Counted from the first letter of the stretch, positions 34,171 through 45,201 are shown. The stretch is 64,000 bases of DNA from Microbacterium hydrothermale (GCF_004854025.1 NZ_STGM01000002.1:186001-250000); one strand, 5' to 3'. Numbers and translations: made by a program. Notes: generated from the sequence alone by a model not told the origin.

Positions 34171-34887
34171 TCAGGCCAGGAACCCGCGCAGCAAGGCCTC
34201 GGAACCCGCGAGATGATCCCGCATGGCCGCGTGGGCGGCATCCGGTCGGCCCGAGAGGATCGCCGACACGATCGCGGCGTGCTGCGAGGTGGAGTGGTCG
34301 ATGTTCCGGGGCAGCAGGGGGAAGGTGTCGAGCCACGCGTTCACCTTCGCGCGATTGTCGGCCACCAGGGGAACGAGAGAGGGGATGCCGGCGAGTTCCG
34401 CGATCGTGAGGTGCAGCAGGGTGTCGAGTCGGCGGTAGTCCTCTCCGTCGGCGTGCGCCGCGCTCTCGTGCCGCGCCCACAGCACGTCGCGCTCGTCGGC
34501 GGACAGCGATCGTCCCGCCGCCGCCCACGCGGCCCCGGGCTCGAGCACCCCGCGCAGCGCGATGACGTCGCCGAGCTCCGCGGCCGAGACCACGGCGGGC
34601 TCCGACGGACGCGGGACGGGATCGACGACGAAGGTCCCGCCGTAGCGGCCGCGCCGGGTCTCGAGCCATCCGGCGTCGGCGAGCTCGCGGATCGCCTCGC
34701 GCACGGTGTCGCGGCTGACGCCGTACAGCGACGCGAGCTCGCGCTCGGCGGGCAGTGACTCCCCGGGGGCGACGAGACCGAGGCGCACGGTCTGCACGAT
34801 GCGGGCCGTGGTGTCCTCGAGCGCGTTGCCGCTGCGGACGGGCCGGTAGACGGCCCGCCGCAGGTCGTCCAGGGGCGCCTCGCTCAC
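34171..34887 (-). CDS. GntR-family regulator (FadR subfamily)
   Basis: A 238-residue regulator. Residues about 20-95 are the winged HTH (LPAERELASLYGVSRDTVRE, then RGRYGGTFV). The FCD ligand-binding domain follows, with HLTIAELAG and the metal-ligand His residues in the last third (STSQHAAIVSAI). It is the last gene of the gamma-glutamylation cluster, 23 bases after the SDR gene, and is the likely local regulator. A candidate half-palindromic site is at 39404. The effector is probably an amine or pathway intermediate. Confidence 0.85.
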   Translation of the reverse strand: MSEAPLDDLRRAVYRPVRSGNALEDTTARIVQTVRLGLVAPGESLPAERELASLYGVSRDTVREAIRELADAGWLETRRGRYGGTFVVDPVPRPSEPAVVSAAELGDVIALRGVLEPGAAWAAAGRSLSADERDVLWARHESAAHADGEDYRRLDTLLHLTIAELAGIPSLVPLVADNRAKVNAWLDTFPLLPRNIDHSTSQHAAIVSAILSGRPDAAHAAMRDHLAGSEALLRGFLA

Positions 34888-34910
34888 CCTCTCAGCCTGT
34901 CATGCCGGGC

Positions 34911-35690
34911 TCAGAGCGGGGTGACGTAGGCGTTGGTGATACCGCCGTCGACCACGAAGGCCGTCGCGGTGATGAACGACGCGTCGTCGGATGCCAAGAA
35001 GGCGACAGCCGCGGCCATCTCCTCGGGTTCCGCGAACCGGCCCATCGGCACGTGCACGAGGCGGCGCTGCGCGCGCTCGGGGTCCTTCGCGAAGAGCTCT
35101 TGCAGGAGCGGGGTGTTCACGGGTCCGGGGCACAGCGCGTTGACGCGGATGCCCTGTCGGGCGAACTGCACGCCGAGCTCGCGGGTCATGGCGAGCACGC
35201 CACCCTTCGATGCGGTGTAGGAGATCTGCGAGGTGGCCGACCCCAGGAGGGCGACGAAGGAGGCCGTGTTGATGATCGACCCCTTGCCCGCCGGCACCAT
35301 GTGCCGCAGCGCCGCGCGCGAGCACAGGTACACGCTCTTGAGGTTGACGTCCTGCACGCGGTCCCAGGCGGGCAGCTCAGTGGTTTCGATCGAGTCGTCG
35401 TCGGCGGGCGAGATGCCGGCGTTGTTGAAGGCGATGTCGACGCTGCCGAGGTCGGCGGCGACGCCGTCGAAGAGCGCGTCGACCGAGGCCTCGTCGGCGA
35501 CGTTCACCTGCCGGAACACCCCGCCCACCGCCTCGGCGGCGGCGGCGCCGGTGGTCTCGTCGAGGTCGGCGATCACGACGCGCGCGCCCTCGGCGGCGAA
35601 GCGGCGGGCGGTGGCGAGGCCGATGCCGCTCGCGCCGCCGGTGACGATCGCGACGCGGTCGCGCAGGCGCTGGGTGAGGTCGATGGTCAT
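34911..35690 (-). CDS. Short-chain dehydrogenase/reductase (alcohol oxidation step)
   Basis: A 259-residue classical SDR. TGGASGIGLA binds the dinucleotide, NNAGIS and the catalytic YTASK (Tyr-x-x-x-Lys) are intact, and NTASFVALLGS supplies the Ser. The ATG at 35690 has AAAGGA ten bases upstream. In the gene cluster it stands where the classical putrescine route has an amine oxidase, so it probably oxidises a primary alcohol, such as gamma-glutamyl-ethanolamide, to the aldehyde taken by the linked dehydrogenase. Substrate is inferred. A repeat-rich 180-base stretch separates it from that gene. Confidence 0.85.
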   Translation of the reverse strand: MTIDLTQRLRDRVAIVTGGASGIGLATARRFAAEGARVVIADLDETTGAAAAEAVGGVFRQVNVADEASVDALFDGVAADLGSVDIAFNNAGISPADDDSIETTELPAWDRVQDVNLKSVYLCSRAALRHMVPAGKGSIINTASFVALLGSATSQISYTASKGGVLAMTRELGVQFARQGIRVNALCPGPVNTPLLQELFAKDPERAQRRLVHVPMGRFAEPEEMAAAVAFLASDDASFITATAFVVDGGITNAYVTPL

Positions 35691-35715
35691 GGTGCGGTGT
35701 TCCTTTCGCGCTGGA

Positions 35716-35793
35716 CCTCGTCCCACTTATGGCTGGTGTGGGGCCTCCAGACCGGCCATAAGTGGGAAGAGGACCGTCATAAGTGGGACGAGG
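35716..35793. repeat. Nested inverted repeats between SDR and aldehyde dehydrogenase genes
   Basis: Three copies of CATAAGTGGGA or its complement. CCTCGTCCCACTTATG (35716-35731) pairs perfectly with CATAAGTGGGACGAGG (35778-35793). CCCACTTATGGCTGGT (35722-35737) also pairs, with one mismatch, with ACCGGCCATAAGTGGG (35751-35766). The left arm can therefore form either of two exclusive hairpins. It lies just upstream of the SDR start on the minus strand, so it could act as attenuator, terminator/antiterminator or operator. Confidence 0.65.
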
Positions 35794-35820
35794 GGGGCGA
35801 ACCGGCCGAAGCGCCGGCCG

Positions 35821-35856
35821 GCGGCAGAGGGAGGGAGGGCGGCAGAGGGAGGGAGG
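35821..35856. repeat. Perfect tandem repeat, two 18-base units
   Basis: The unit GCGGCAGAGGGAGGGAGG occurs at 35821-35838 and 35839-35856, followed by a G-rich run to 35869. It lies directly after the aldehyde dehydrogenase stop on the minus strand. The G tracts on this strand could form a G-quadruplex. Confidence 0.7.
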
Positions 35857-35869
35857 GCGGGGGCGGGGG

Positions 35870-37225
35870 TCACTCGGTGGCGTAGAAGACGTTCTTCACC
35901 TCGGTGAAGTGCTCGGCGGCATCCGGGCCCAGCTCGCGGCCGAGGCCCGAGGCCTTCATGCCGCCGAACGGGGTCGCGTACCGCACCGAGGAGTGCGAGT
36001 TCACCGACAGCACGCCGCTGCGCACCCCGCGGGACACCCGGATGCCGCGGCCCAGGTTCTCGGTCCAGATCGAGCCGGCGAGACCGTACGCGGTGTCGTT
36101 GGCGAGGCGGATGGCATCCGTTTCGTCGTCGAACGGCATGACGGCGAGCACAGGCCCGAACACCTCGTCGCGCGCGATGCGATCGCCCGGCTGGGCGAGC
36201 ACGACCGCCGGGGCGAACCAGAAGCCGTCACCCTCGGGCGCCGAGCCGCGGAAGGCGACGTCGACCCCGTCGAGGAAGCCCTGGACGGTGGAGCGATGGG
36301 ATGCCGAGATGAGCGGTCCCATCTGGGTCGATTCGTCGTGCGGGTCGCCGACCTTCCACGCCGCGACGGCGGGTTCGAGCATCTCGAGGAAACGGTCGTA
36401 CACGCTCCGCTGCACCAGCAGGCGGCTGCGCGCGCAGCAGTCCTGACCGGCGTTGTCGAAGACCGAACCGGGAACCCCGGCCGCGGCTTTATCGAGGTCG
36501 GCGTCGGCGAAGACGATGTTCGCGCTCTTGCCGCCGAGCTCGAGGGTCACGGGTTTGAGCATCCGCGCGCATCCGGCGGCGACCTCGGTGCCCACCTCGG
36601 TCGAGCCGGTGAAGACGACCTTGTGCACGTCGGGGTGCGACACGAAGCGCTGCCCCACGACCGAGCCGGATCCGACGACGACCTGGAACAGCCCCTCGGG
36701 GAGCCCGGCCTCGAGCGCGAGTTCGCCGAGGCGCACGGCGGTCAGGGGCGTGAGCTCCGCGGGCTTGAGCACCACCGCGTTGCCCGCGGCGAGCGCGGGC
36801 GCGAAGCCCCACGCGGCGATCGTCATGGGGAAGTTCCACGGCACGATGATTCCGACCACGCCGTACGGCTCGTGATAGGTCACGTCGAGGCCGCCGGCGA
36901 CCGGGATCTGCGACCCGATCAGGCGTTCCGGGGCGCCGGAGTAGTAGTTGAGCACCTGCGCGACGTGCTGCGCCTCCCACCGGGCCGACCCGATCGGGTG
37001 CCCGGAGTTCCGCACCTCGAGCGCCGCGAGCTCCTCGACGTGCGCCTCGACGACGCGGGCGAACGCACGCAGGGCGTCGGCGCGGGCGACCGGGGCGAGA
37101 GCGGCCCACGCGCGCTGCGCGCGCACGGCGTCGGCCACGGCGGCATCCACCTGATCGATCTCGGCGCGCTCGAGCGTCGTGATGGGCGAGCCCGTGGACG
37201 GGTCGATGACGGTGAAGGTGCTCAT
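35870..37225 (-). CDS. NAD(P)-dependent aldehyde dehydrogenase
   Basis: A 451-residue enzyme of the ALDH superfamily. The ATG at 37225 overlaps the upstream GATase stop (ATGA); a longer frame is only antisense noise. Motifs: VVGIIVPWNFPM, FTGSTEVG, the general-base Glu in LELGGKSANIV, and the nucleophile Cys in NAGQDCC. EVFGPVLAVMPF and PFGGMKASGLG are near the end. It resembles gamma-glutamyl-gamma-aminobutyraldehyde dehydrogenase (PuuC type). Here it would oxidise the gamma-glutamylated aldehyde before hydrolysis by the GATase. Confidence 0.88.
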   Translation of the reverse strand: MSTFTVIDPSTGSPITTLERAEIDQVDAAVADAVRAQRAWAALAPVARADALRAFARVVEAHVEELAALEVRNSGHPIGSARWEAQHVAQVLNYYSGAPERLIGSQIPVAGGLDVTYHEPYGVVGIIVPWNFPMTIAAWGFAPALAAGNAVVLKPAELTPLTAVRLGELALEAGLPEGLFQVVVGSGSVVGQRFVSHPDVHKVVFTGSTEVGTEVAAGCARMLKPVTLELGGKSANIVFADADLDKAAAGVPGSVFDNAGQDCCARSRLLVQRSVYDRFLEMLEPAVAAWKVGDPHDESTQMGPLISASHRSTVQGFLDGVDVAFRGSAPEGDGFWFAPAVVLAQPGDRIARDEVFGPVLAVMPFDDETDAIRLANDTAYGLAGSIWTENLGRGIRVSRGVRSGVLSVNSHSSVRYATPFGGMKASGLGRELGPDAAEHFTEVKNVFYATE

Positions 37226-37998
37226 GCGGACACTTCCTGGTGGTGAGCGGAACGTTCGGCCCGGTACCGCGCGGCAGCGGCGACGAGCCCGAGGAAGAGC
37301 CGCCGGTCCTCGGCGTTCTCCTCCGGATGCCACTGCACGGCCACGAGGTAGTCGTCGCCCGGCAGCTCGACGGCCTGCACGAGCCCGTCGTCCGTGCGCG
37401 CGGTGACCCGCAGTCCCTCGGCGACGCGGTCGACGCCCTGGTGGTGGTAGCTGTGGACGGTGAGCTCCCCGGCGCCGACGAGGCCGGAGAGCCGGGTGTC
37501 GGCATCCACGTCGACGGTGTTCTCGGCGAACACGCCCCCGCCGATGCGGTAGCGCTCGGTGCCGAGCGCCTCGGGCAGGTGCTGGTGCAGCGTCCCGCCC
37601 ATCGCGACGTTGATGAGCTGCAGCCCGCGGCAGATGCCGAAGACCGGGATGCCGCGCTCCCGCGCCCCCGCGAGCAGGGCGATCTCCCACGCGTCGCGGT
37701 CGGCGCGCGCGGGGTCGGTCGTGGGGTGGCGTTCGGCGCCGTAGAGCTCGGGCTGCACGTCGAGCCCGCCGGTGAGGATGAGCCCGTCGATGCCGTCGAG
37801 CACGGCGGCGGCGGCCTGCTCGGGCAGGGGCTGCGGGGGAAGGAGCACCGCCGAGGCGCCCGATGCGGTCACCGCGTCGAAGTACTGCTGCGGCAGGAAC
37901 GAGGCCCGCACGTCCCAGACCCCCTGTTTCGCGCGCTCGAGGTAGGTCGTGAGCCCCACGACGGGGGTCCGCTGCGGATCAGAGACGCTCGAAACCAC
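37222..37998 (-). CDS. Class I GATase-like gamma-glutamyl hydrolase (PuuD-like)
   Basis: A 258-residue enzyme that removes gamma-glutamyl from a gamma-glutamylated acid. FGICRGLQLIN holds the nucleophile Cys, and VQWHPEEN the His and Glu. VVGLTTYLERAKQGVWD and LTGGLDVQPELYG are typical of PuuD. The GTG at 37998 is chosen: it overlaps the synthetase stop by 20 bases and has GGGAG 7 bases before it. It is coupled on both sides, to the synthetase upstream and to the aldehyde dehydrogenase downstream. Confidence 0.88.
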   Translation of the reverse strand: MVSSVSDPQRTPVVGLTTYLERAKQGVWDVRASFLPQQYFDAVTASGASAVLLPPQPLPEQAAAAVLDGIDGLILTGGLDVQPELYGAERHPTTDPARADRDAWEIALLAGARERGIPVFGICRGLQLINVAMGGTLHQHLPEALGTERYRIGGGVFAENTVDVDADTRLSGLVGAGELTVHSYHHQGVDRVAEGLRVTARTDDGLVQAVELPGDDYLVAVQWHPEENAEDRRLFLGLVAAAARYRAERSAHHQEVSA

Positions 37999-39334
37999 GG
38001 ACCCGCTCCCAGTCGGTGACGGCGGCGTCGTAGGCCTCGACCTCGATGCGCGCCTGGTTGAGGTAGTGCTCGACGACGTCGTCGCCGAAGGCGGAACGGG
38101 CGATCGTCGACTCGCTGAACAGGCGCGCCGCCTCGCGCAGCGTCGTCGGGAGGGTGTCGACCCCCGCGGCGTACGCGTTGCCGGTGAGCGGCGCGGGAAG
38201 CTCGAGCTCGTTCTCGATCCCGTGCAGACCGCCCGCGATGATCGCTGAGATCGCGAGGTAGGGGTTGACGTCTCCCCCGGGAACGCGGTTCTCGACGCGC
38301 AGCGACGACCCGTGACCGACGACGCGCAGCGCGCACGTGCGGTTGTCCATTCCCCAGGCCACGCCGGTGGGGGCGAACGAGCCCTTCGCGTAGCGCTTAT
38401 AGGAGTTGATCGTGGGCGCGTACAGCAGCGTGAACTCACGGAGGGTGGCCAGGATGCCGGCGATCCAGTGCTGCATGAGGAGACTGAAGCCGTGGTCGCC
38501 GTCGCCTGCCATCACCGCGGCGCCGTCGTCGCCGCGCACCGACAGGTGGATGTGGCAGCTGTTGCCCTCGCGCTCGTTGAACTTCGCCATGAAGGTGAGC
38601 GATTTGCCGTGGCGGTCGGCGATCTCCTTCGCCCCGTTCTTGTAGAGCGTGTGGTTGTCGGCGGTCTCGAGGGCCTCGGCGTAGCGGAAGGCGATCTCCT
38701 GCTGACCGAAGTTGCACTCGCCCTTCACGCCCTCGCAGTACATGCCCGCACCGTCCATGCCGACGCGGATGTCGCGCAGCAGGGGCTCCAGACGCGTGGT
38801 GGCGAGCAGGTTGTAGTCGACGTTGTAATCGGTCGAGGGGGTCAGCCCGGTGTACCCCTTGGCCCAGGCGTCGCGGAACGAGTCCTCGAAGACAATGAAC
38901 TCGAGCTCCGTCCCCGCGTAGGCCGTGAGACCCCGCTCGGCCAGCCGCTCGCGCTGGGCGTTCAGGATGCCGCGCGGCGACTGCACCACGGGAGCGCGGT
39001 CCTCCCATGCGAGGTCGGCGAAGACGAGCGCCGTTCCCGGTTGCCACGGGATGCGGCGGAGCGTGTCGAGATCGGGCACGAGCAGCATGTCGCCGTAGCC
39101 CTTCTCCCAGCTCGACATCGCGTATCCGTCGACGGTGTTGAGGTCGACGTCGACCGAGAGCAGGTAGTTGCAGGCTTCGGCGCCGTGCCCCCGCACCTCG
39201 TCGCGCCAGAACCGTGCCGCGACGCGCTTGCCGACGAGACGGCCCTGCGCGTCGGGGAACGCGACGACGACCGTGTCGATCTCGCCCGCGTCGATCGCGG
39301 CATCCAGTTCCGCGCTGGTGAGATTGCCCGCCAT
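37979..39334 (-). CDS. Glutamine-synthetase-like gamma-glutamyl-amine ligase
   Basis: A 451-residue glutamine-synthetase-fold enzyme. Its genes for GATase and aldehyde dehydrogenase partners show it is not the nitrogen-assimilation GlnA. Motifs: TELEFIVFE (metal Glu), ECNFGQQEIAFR, EGNSCHIHLS, the flap SYKRYAKGSFAPTG and VENRVPGGDVNPY. It uses ATP to join glutamate to an amine (PuuA type) or to ethanolamine (as GlnA4 of Streptomyces coelicolor). GAGGAA precedes the ATG at 39334. It is the first gene of the operon and is divergent from the permease. Confidence 0.85.
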   Translation of the reverse strand: MAGNLTSAELDAAIDAGEIDTVVVAFPDAQGRLVGKRVAARFWRDEVRGHGAEACNYLLSVDVDLNTVDGYAMSSWEKGYGDMLLVPDLDTLRRIPWQPGTALVFADLAWEDRAPVVQSPRGILNAQRERLAERGLTAYAGTELEFIVFEDSFRDAWAKGYTGLTPSTDYNVDYNLLATTRLEPLLRDIRVGMDGAGMYCEGVKGECNFGQQEIAFRYAEALETADNHTLYKNGAKEIADRHGKSLTFMAKFNEREGNSCHIHLSVRGDDGAAVMAGDGDHGFSLLMQHWIAGILATLREFTLLYAPTINSYKRYAKGSFAPTGVAWGMDNRTCALRVVGHGSSLRVENRVPGGDVNPYLAISAIIAGGLHGIENELELPAPLTGNAYAAGVDTLPTTLREAARLFSESTIARSAFGDDVVEHYLNQARIEVEAYDAAVTDWERVRGFERL

Positions 39335-39403
39335 GGTGTCGTCTTCCTCTCGCCTTCCGTCGCCCTCCGATCCGAGGACGTAACGAGGAACTTACACGCC
39401 AAA

Positions 39404-39419
39404 GGTAGACACGTCGACC
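39404..39419. promoter_or_regulatory. Small palindrome between synthetase and permease genes (candidate GntR site)
   Basis: GGTAGAC (39404-39410), spacer AC, GTCGACC (39413-39419): inverted arms with one mismatch. It is in the 149-base divergent region and could control both directions. The compact TNGTNNNACNA-like geometry suits the FadR-type regulator encoded at 34171, but only one copy is seen. Confidence 0.35.
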
Positions 39420-39483
39420 AATAGAGGGCCATGATCTTGCGCAAGGCGAGCCCGAAGCCAGCCATCATCCTTCTGGAGGTCAC

Positions 39484-41019
39484 ATGTCCACCTCGAGCAA
39501 TTCCCGCAAAAAGGTCGCCGGAGCCACCTATACGACGACGGATGCCGCCTACTTCGAGAAACGCACCCTGAAACGCTCGGCGGGGGTGTGGGGCCTGTGG
39601 GGCCTCGCCGTCGCCGCGGTCATCTCGGGCGACTTCTCGGGCTGGAACTTCGGCATCGGCTTCGCGGGCTTCGGCGGAATGCTCATCGCCTTCGTCATCC
39701 TCGTCGTCATGTATTACGGCCTGACCTTCTCGATCGGCGAGATGGCCGCCGCGATGCCGCACACCGGCGGCGCCTACTCGTTCGCGCGCTCGGCGATGGG
39801 GCCCTGGGGCGGCCTCGCGACGGGCCTCGCCGAGACCATCGAGTACGTCGCGACCACCGCGGTCGTCGTCTACTTCTCGGGGCAGTACGCCGACTCCGCC
39901 CTCGAGCTGCTCACCGGCGTCAGCCTTCCGGCGTTCGTCTGGTGGATCATCCTCTACGCGCTCTTCATCGCCCTCAACGCCGCGGGAGCGAACATCTCGT
40001 TCGGCTTCGCGATCGTGGTCTCCATCATCTCAATCGGCATCATCGTCGTGTTCGGCGCGATGTCGCTCATGACGGGGGCCTTCGACTGGGGCTCGCTGTG
40101 GAACATCGCGCCCACCGACGGCAACACCGAGTTCCTCCCCTTCGGCGTCGGCTCGATCCTGCTGGCGCTCCCCTTCGCGATGTGGTTCTTCCTCGGCATC
40201 GAGGAGCTCCCGCTCGCGGCCGAGGAGTCGCACGACCCCGCGCGCGACATCCCGCGCGCAGGCCTGTGGGCCCGCGGCACGCTCATCGTCACGGGTCTGA
40301 TCGTGCTGTTCCTGAACACCGGGGTGCTCGGCGCCGACGCGACCGGCAGCTCGCTCGAACCCCTGCTCGACGGCTTCCGCGCGATGGTCGGCGACCAGGC
40401 CGCGGCCCTGCTGTCGCTCCTCGCGCTCGTCGGCCTGCTGGCGTCGCTGATGGGCATCATGTTCGCCTACGGCCGCAACATGTACTCGCTCTCGCGCGCC
40501 GGGTACTACCCGCGCTGGCTGTCGCTCACCGGAGCCCGCAAGACCCCCTGGGTCGCGCTCGTGTTCGGCGCCGTCCTCGGCTTCGTCGCCCTCGTGGTCG
40601 TGCAGGCGGCGGGCGGCGACGCGAGCCCGGCCGGCGCGATCGTGCTGAACATCGCCGTGTGGGGCGCCGTGCTGGCCTACTTCCTGCAGATGGTGTCGTT
40701 CATCGTGCTGCGGCGGAAGTTCCCGAATGCGGTTCGTCCGTACAAGAGCCCCTGGGGCCTGTTCGGGGCGTACTCGGCCGCGATCATCGCCGCGGTCGTG
40801 TTCTTCGGACTGCTGCTGAACCCGGCTTACCTGCTCGCGATCGTCGCGATCATCGTCGTCTACGCGGTGATCTTCATCGCGTTCGCCGTCTACGGCCGGC
40901 ATCGCCTCGTGCTGTCGCCCGAGGAGGAGTACGCCCTGTCGGGTGGCCTGCACGGCGACCCGCAGAAGGAGGGGTACGACGCGATGGAGGGCGAGGTGTT
41001 CGGCGACCGGCGCTCCTGA
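39484..41019 (+). CDS. APC permease resembling ethanolamine permeases
   Basis: A 511-residue transporter with about 12 membrane segments. The N-terminus has a short cytoplasmic part ending YFEKRTLKRSAGVWGLWGLA, followed by ISGDFSGWNFGIGFAGFGG and MPHTGGAYSFARSAMGPWGG. This pattern is typical of the ethanolamine/amine branch of the APC superfamily. GGAGG lies 6 bases before the ATG. It is divergent from the gamma-glutamylation operon and probably imports its substrate. An ethanolamine-like amino alcohol is favoured over putrescine; this rests on family resemblance. Confidence 0.8.
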   Translation: MSTSSNSRKKVAGATYTTTDAAYFEKRTLKRSAGVWGLWGLAVAAVISGDFSGWNFGIGFAGFGGMLIAFVILVVMYYGLTFSIGEMAAAMPHTGGAYSFARSAMGPWGGLATGLAETIEYVATTAVVVYFSGQYADSALELLTGVSLPAFVWWIILYALFIALNAAGANISFGFAIVVSIISIGIIVVFGAMSLMTGAFDWGSLWNIAPTDGNTEFLPFGVGSILLALPFAMWFFLGIEELPLAAEESHDPARDIPRAGLWARGTLIVTGLIVLFLNTGVLGADATGSSLEPLLDGFRAMVGDQAAALLSLLALVGLLASLMGIMFAYGRNMYSLSRAGYYPRWLSLTGARKTPWVALVFGAVLGFVALVVVQAAGGDASPAGAIVLNIAVWGAVLAYFLQMVSFIVLRRKFPNAVRPYKSPWGLFGAYSAAIIAAVVFFGLLLNPAYLLAIVAIIVVYAVIFIAFAVYGRHRLVLSPEEEYALSGGLHGDPQKEGYDAMEGEVFGDRRS

Positions 41020-41029
41020 GCGACGGAAC

Positions 41030-41061
41030 GGAGGGGCGGATGCCGCGGCATCCGCCCCTCC
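41030..41061 (+). terminator. Terminator after the permease gene
   Basis: A perfect 15-base stem, GGAGGGGCGGATGCC (41030-41044) and GGCATCCGCCCCTCC (41047-41061), with a two-base loop. It starts 11 bases after the permease stop. The stem tip is an inverted pair of the word GGATGCC. Confidence 0.75.
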
Positions 41062-41125
41062 GCTTCGCCCGCCGAGGGTTTCGGGGCGCCTTCGTCCGGT
41101 GAGCCGGGCTCGGGGCCCAGAGGCC

Positions 41126-41785
41126 TCACTGCAGGACGAACGACGCCGTTCCGGCGGAGGGGATGCCGCCGATCGAGACGCTGAGGTGGTACGTCGCCCC
41201 ACCGCCGGGCGCATAGGGGCGCTCGCTCTCGCACGACCCCACCGACGACCGCGTGCGGTCCCACGTGAGGGGAGCCGAGCTGGTGACGACCTGACCGGCC
41301 GCGAGGGTGACCTCCATGTCGCTCGGCTCAGTCTGGCAGTCGGTCGAGCGCCACCACACGTCGGATCCGCTGGTCACCGTGAACGACTGCGCGCTCGTGC
41401 CGACGTTCATCGTGCACGGCCCGGCCGAGGTGTTGGTGAGCCGGATCGACAGCTGCGGGTTCTCGCCCTGGCCGTACTGCCCCTTGTCGGAGAGCGCCTC
41501 GACGGTGATGTCGGCCGCGGTGCACTCCACGGGTCCGGTCGGCGTGCTGGCGGTCGGCGACGGCGAGCTCGACGCCACCGCGGGGGCGGACGGGCTCGCG
41601 ACGGCGGCGGGGGTGCTCTCGGCGGGCGCGGGCGTGTCGAGGGCTGTCGGGGCGGAGCGCCACGGCGGAGCCGCGACGAGCCACACGACGAGGCCGATCA
41701 CGACGAGGGCCAGAAGCCCCGCCGCGAGACGACGTCGACGGTAGACCGCCGGGGACTGCCTCCGCCTACGGGGGGCATCGGTCAT
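41126..41785 (-). CDS. Membrane-anchored extracellular protein, unknown function
   Basis: A 219-residue protein. A basic N-terminus (PRRRRQSPAVYRRRR) is followed by one membrane helix (LAAGLLALVVIGLVVWLVAA), then a Ser/Pro/Thr-rich linker of about 50 residues and an outside beta-rich domain (IRLTNTSAGPCTMNVGT) with paired Cys residues. The domain resembles DUF4232-type actinobacterial surface proteins, but I am not sure. The ATG at 41785 is preferred over an upstream frame start. Confidence 0.6.
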   Translation of the reverse strand: MTDAPRRRRQSPAVYRRRRLAAGLLALVVIGLVVWLVAAPPWRSAPTALDTPAPAESTPAAVASPSAPAVASSSPSPTASTPTGPVECTAADITVEALSDKGQYGQGENPQLSIRLTNTSAGPCTMNVGTSAQSFTVTSGSDVWWRSTDCQTEPSDMEVTLAAGQVVTSSAPLTWDRTRSSVGSCESERPYAPGGGATYHLSVSIGGIPSAGTASFVLQ

Positions 41786-41904
41786 GGTTCCAGGGTAGGC
41801 GCCGCAGCGGTGCCGACCCGCCACGGCGCGCTCCGCCCGGCGCCCTCACAGCGCTTTCGCCGCCTCGCCGGGCGCGAGGGGCGGCAGCCGGCGTGGCGGA
41901 CGAC

Positions 41905-42414
41905 TCAGAGCTGCTTGAGCATCCGGGTGTTGCCGAGGGTGTTGGGCTTCACGTGCGCCAGGTCGAGGAACTCCGCGACGCCCTCGTCGGGACTGCGCAC
42001 GAGCTGCGAGTAGACGTCGGGGTCGACGACCTGCTCCCCGATCGGTGCGAAGCCGCGCCGCGTGAAGAAGTCGACCTCGAACGTGAGGCAGAACAGGCGG
42101 GCCACACCCAGATCGCGCGCCCGCTGCTCGAGGTCTTCCACGATCGCTCGCCCGACGCCGTGGTGCAGCCAGTCGTCGTGCACGATGAGCGTGCGGATCT
42201 CGGCGAGGTCGTCCCACATGACGTGCAGCGCGCCGCATCCGATCACGACACCGTCGACCTCGGCGACGACGAACTGCTGCACCGAGCCGTAGAGGACCAC
42301 GAGGTCTTTGCCCAGCAGGATGCGCTTCTGCACGAACGGCTCGAGCAGCTCGTGGATACGTCGCACGTCGGCGGTCGCGGCGGGGCGGACGACGAACGGC
42401 GTGGCAGAGGTCAT
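41905..42414 (-). CDS. argA: Amino-acid N-acetyltransferase (short ArgA type, GNAT)
   Basis: A 169-residue GNAT enzyme. VVRPAATADVRRIHELLEPF opens the fold, VVIGCGALHVMWDDLAEIRTL gives the central strands and HGVGRAIVEDLEQRA is the acetyl-CoA-binding loop and helix. FTRRGFAPIGEQV ends it. Length and order fit the short glutamate N-acetyltransferases of actinobacteria (mycobacterial ArgA), which start arginine synthesis. No other arginine gene is adjacent, so the exact substrate is by resemblance. ATG at 42414 is preferred. Confidence 0.8.
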   Translation of the reverse strand: MTSATPFVVRPAATADVRRIHELLEPFVQKRILLGKDLVVLYGSVQQFVVAEVDGVVIGCGALHVMWDDLAEIRTLIVHDDWLHHGVGRAIVEDLEQRARDLGVARLFCLTFEVDFFTRRGFAPIGEQVVDPDVYSQLVRSPDEGVAEFLDLAHVKPNTLGNTRMLKQL

Positions 42415-42440
42415 CGAACCAGCGTACGCCGCAACACAGA

Positions 42441-42472
42441 AGGGACCCGGATGCCGTGGCATCCAGGTCCCT
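42441..42472 (-). terminator. clpC terminator
   Basis: AGGGACCCGGATGCC (42441-42455) and GGCATCCAGGTCCCT (42458-42472) form a 15-base stem with one mismatch and a two-base loop, 14 bases after the clpC stop on the minus strand, followed by TTCTGTGTTG. It sits before argA and separates the two genes. The tip is again an inverted pair of GGATGCC. Confidence 0.75.
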
Positions 42473-42486
42473 GTCTGTTATGCGTC

Positions 42487-45012
<2,526 letters not shown>

Positions 45013-45144
45013 CTCAGTCCCTCCAGAAATGGGCTGACAGGCACGCCTCCGCGCGCCGTACATCGAGAGTAACCAGCGGCCGGAGGCCACGGACGCGTGT
45101 TCGCCGTGGGCATACCGCCCTCGCATCCGCTCTTGCGAACCCCA

Positions 45145-45191
45145 TCGATAGTCGATACTTTATCGATCACCGATAACAACGATTCTCGATA
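45145..45191 (+). promoter_or_regulatory. Cluster of five TCGATA-type sites before the DUF2975/XRE pair
   Basis: TCGATA at 45145, 45152 and 45186, CCGATA at 45170, and the inverse TATCGA at 45161 lie within 47 bases. The stretch is strikingly A/T-rich for this genome. The last copy runs into the Shine-Dalgarno AAGGAG (45191-45196). This looks like an operator array for the XRE protein encoded by the second gene, so that binding would block both promoter and ribosome site. Confidence 0.55.
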
Positions 45192-45201
45192 AGGAGCGAT
45201 C

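Noticed and set aside
35821..35856. Possible CRISPR or larger repeat array
   Set aside because: There are only two adjoining 18-base units without spacers, and no cas gene is in the window.
39335..39483. Possible glutamine or ethanolamine riboswitch before the synthetase or permease
   Set aside because: The 149-base region is too short for two leaders and shows no conserved riboswitch core; a protein operator is more likely.
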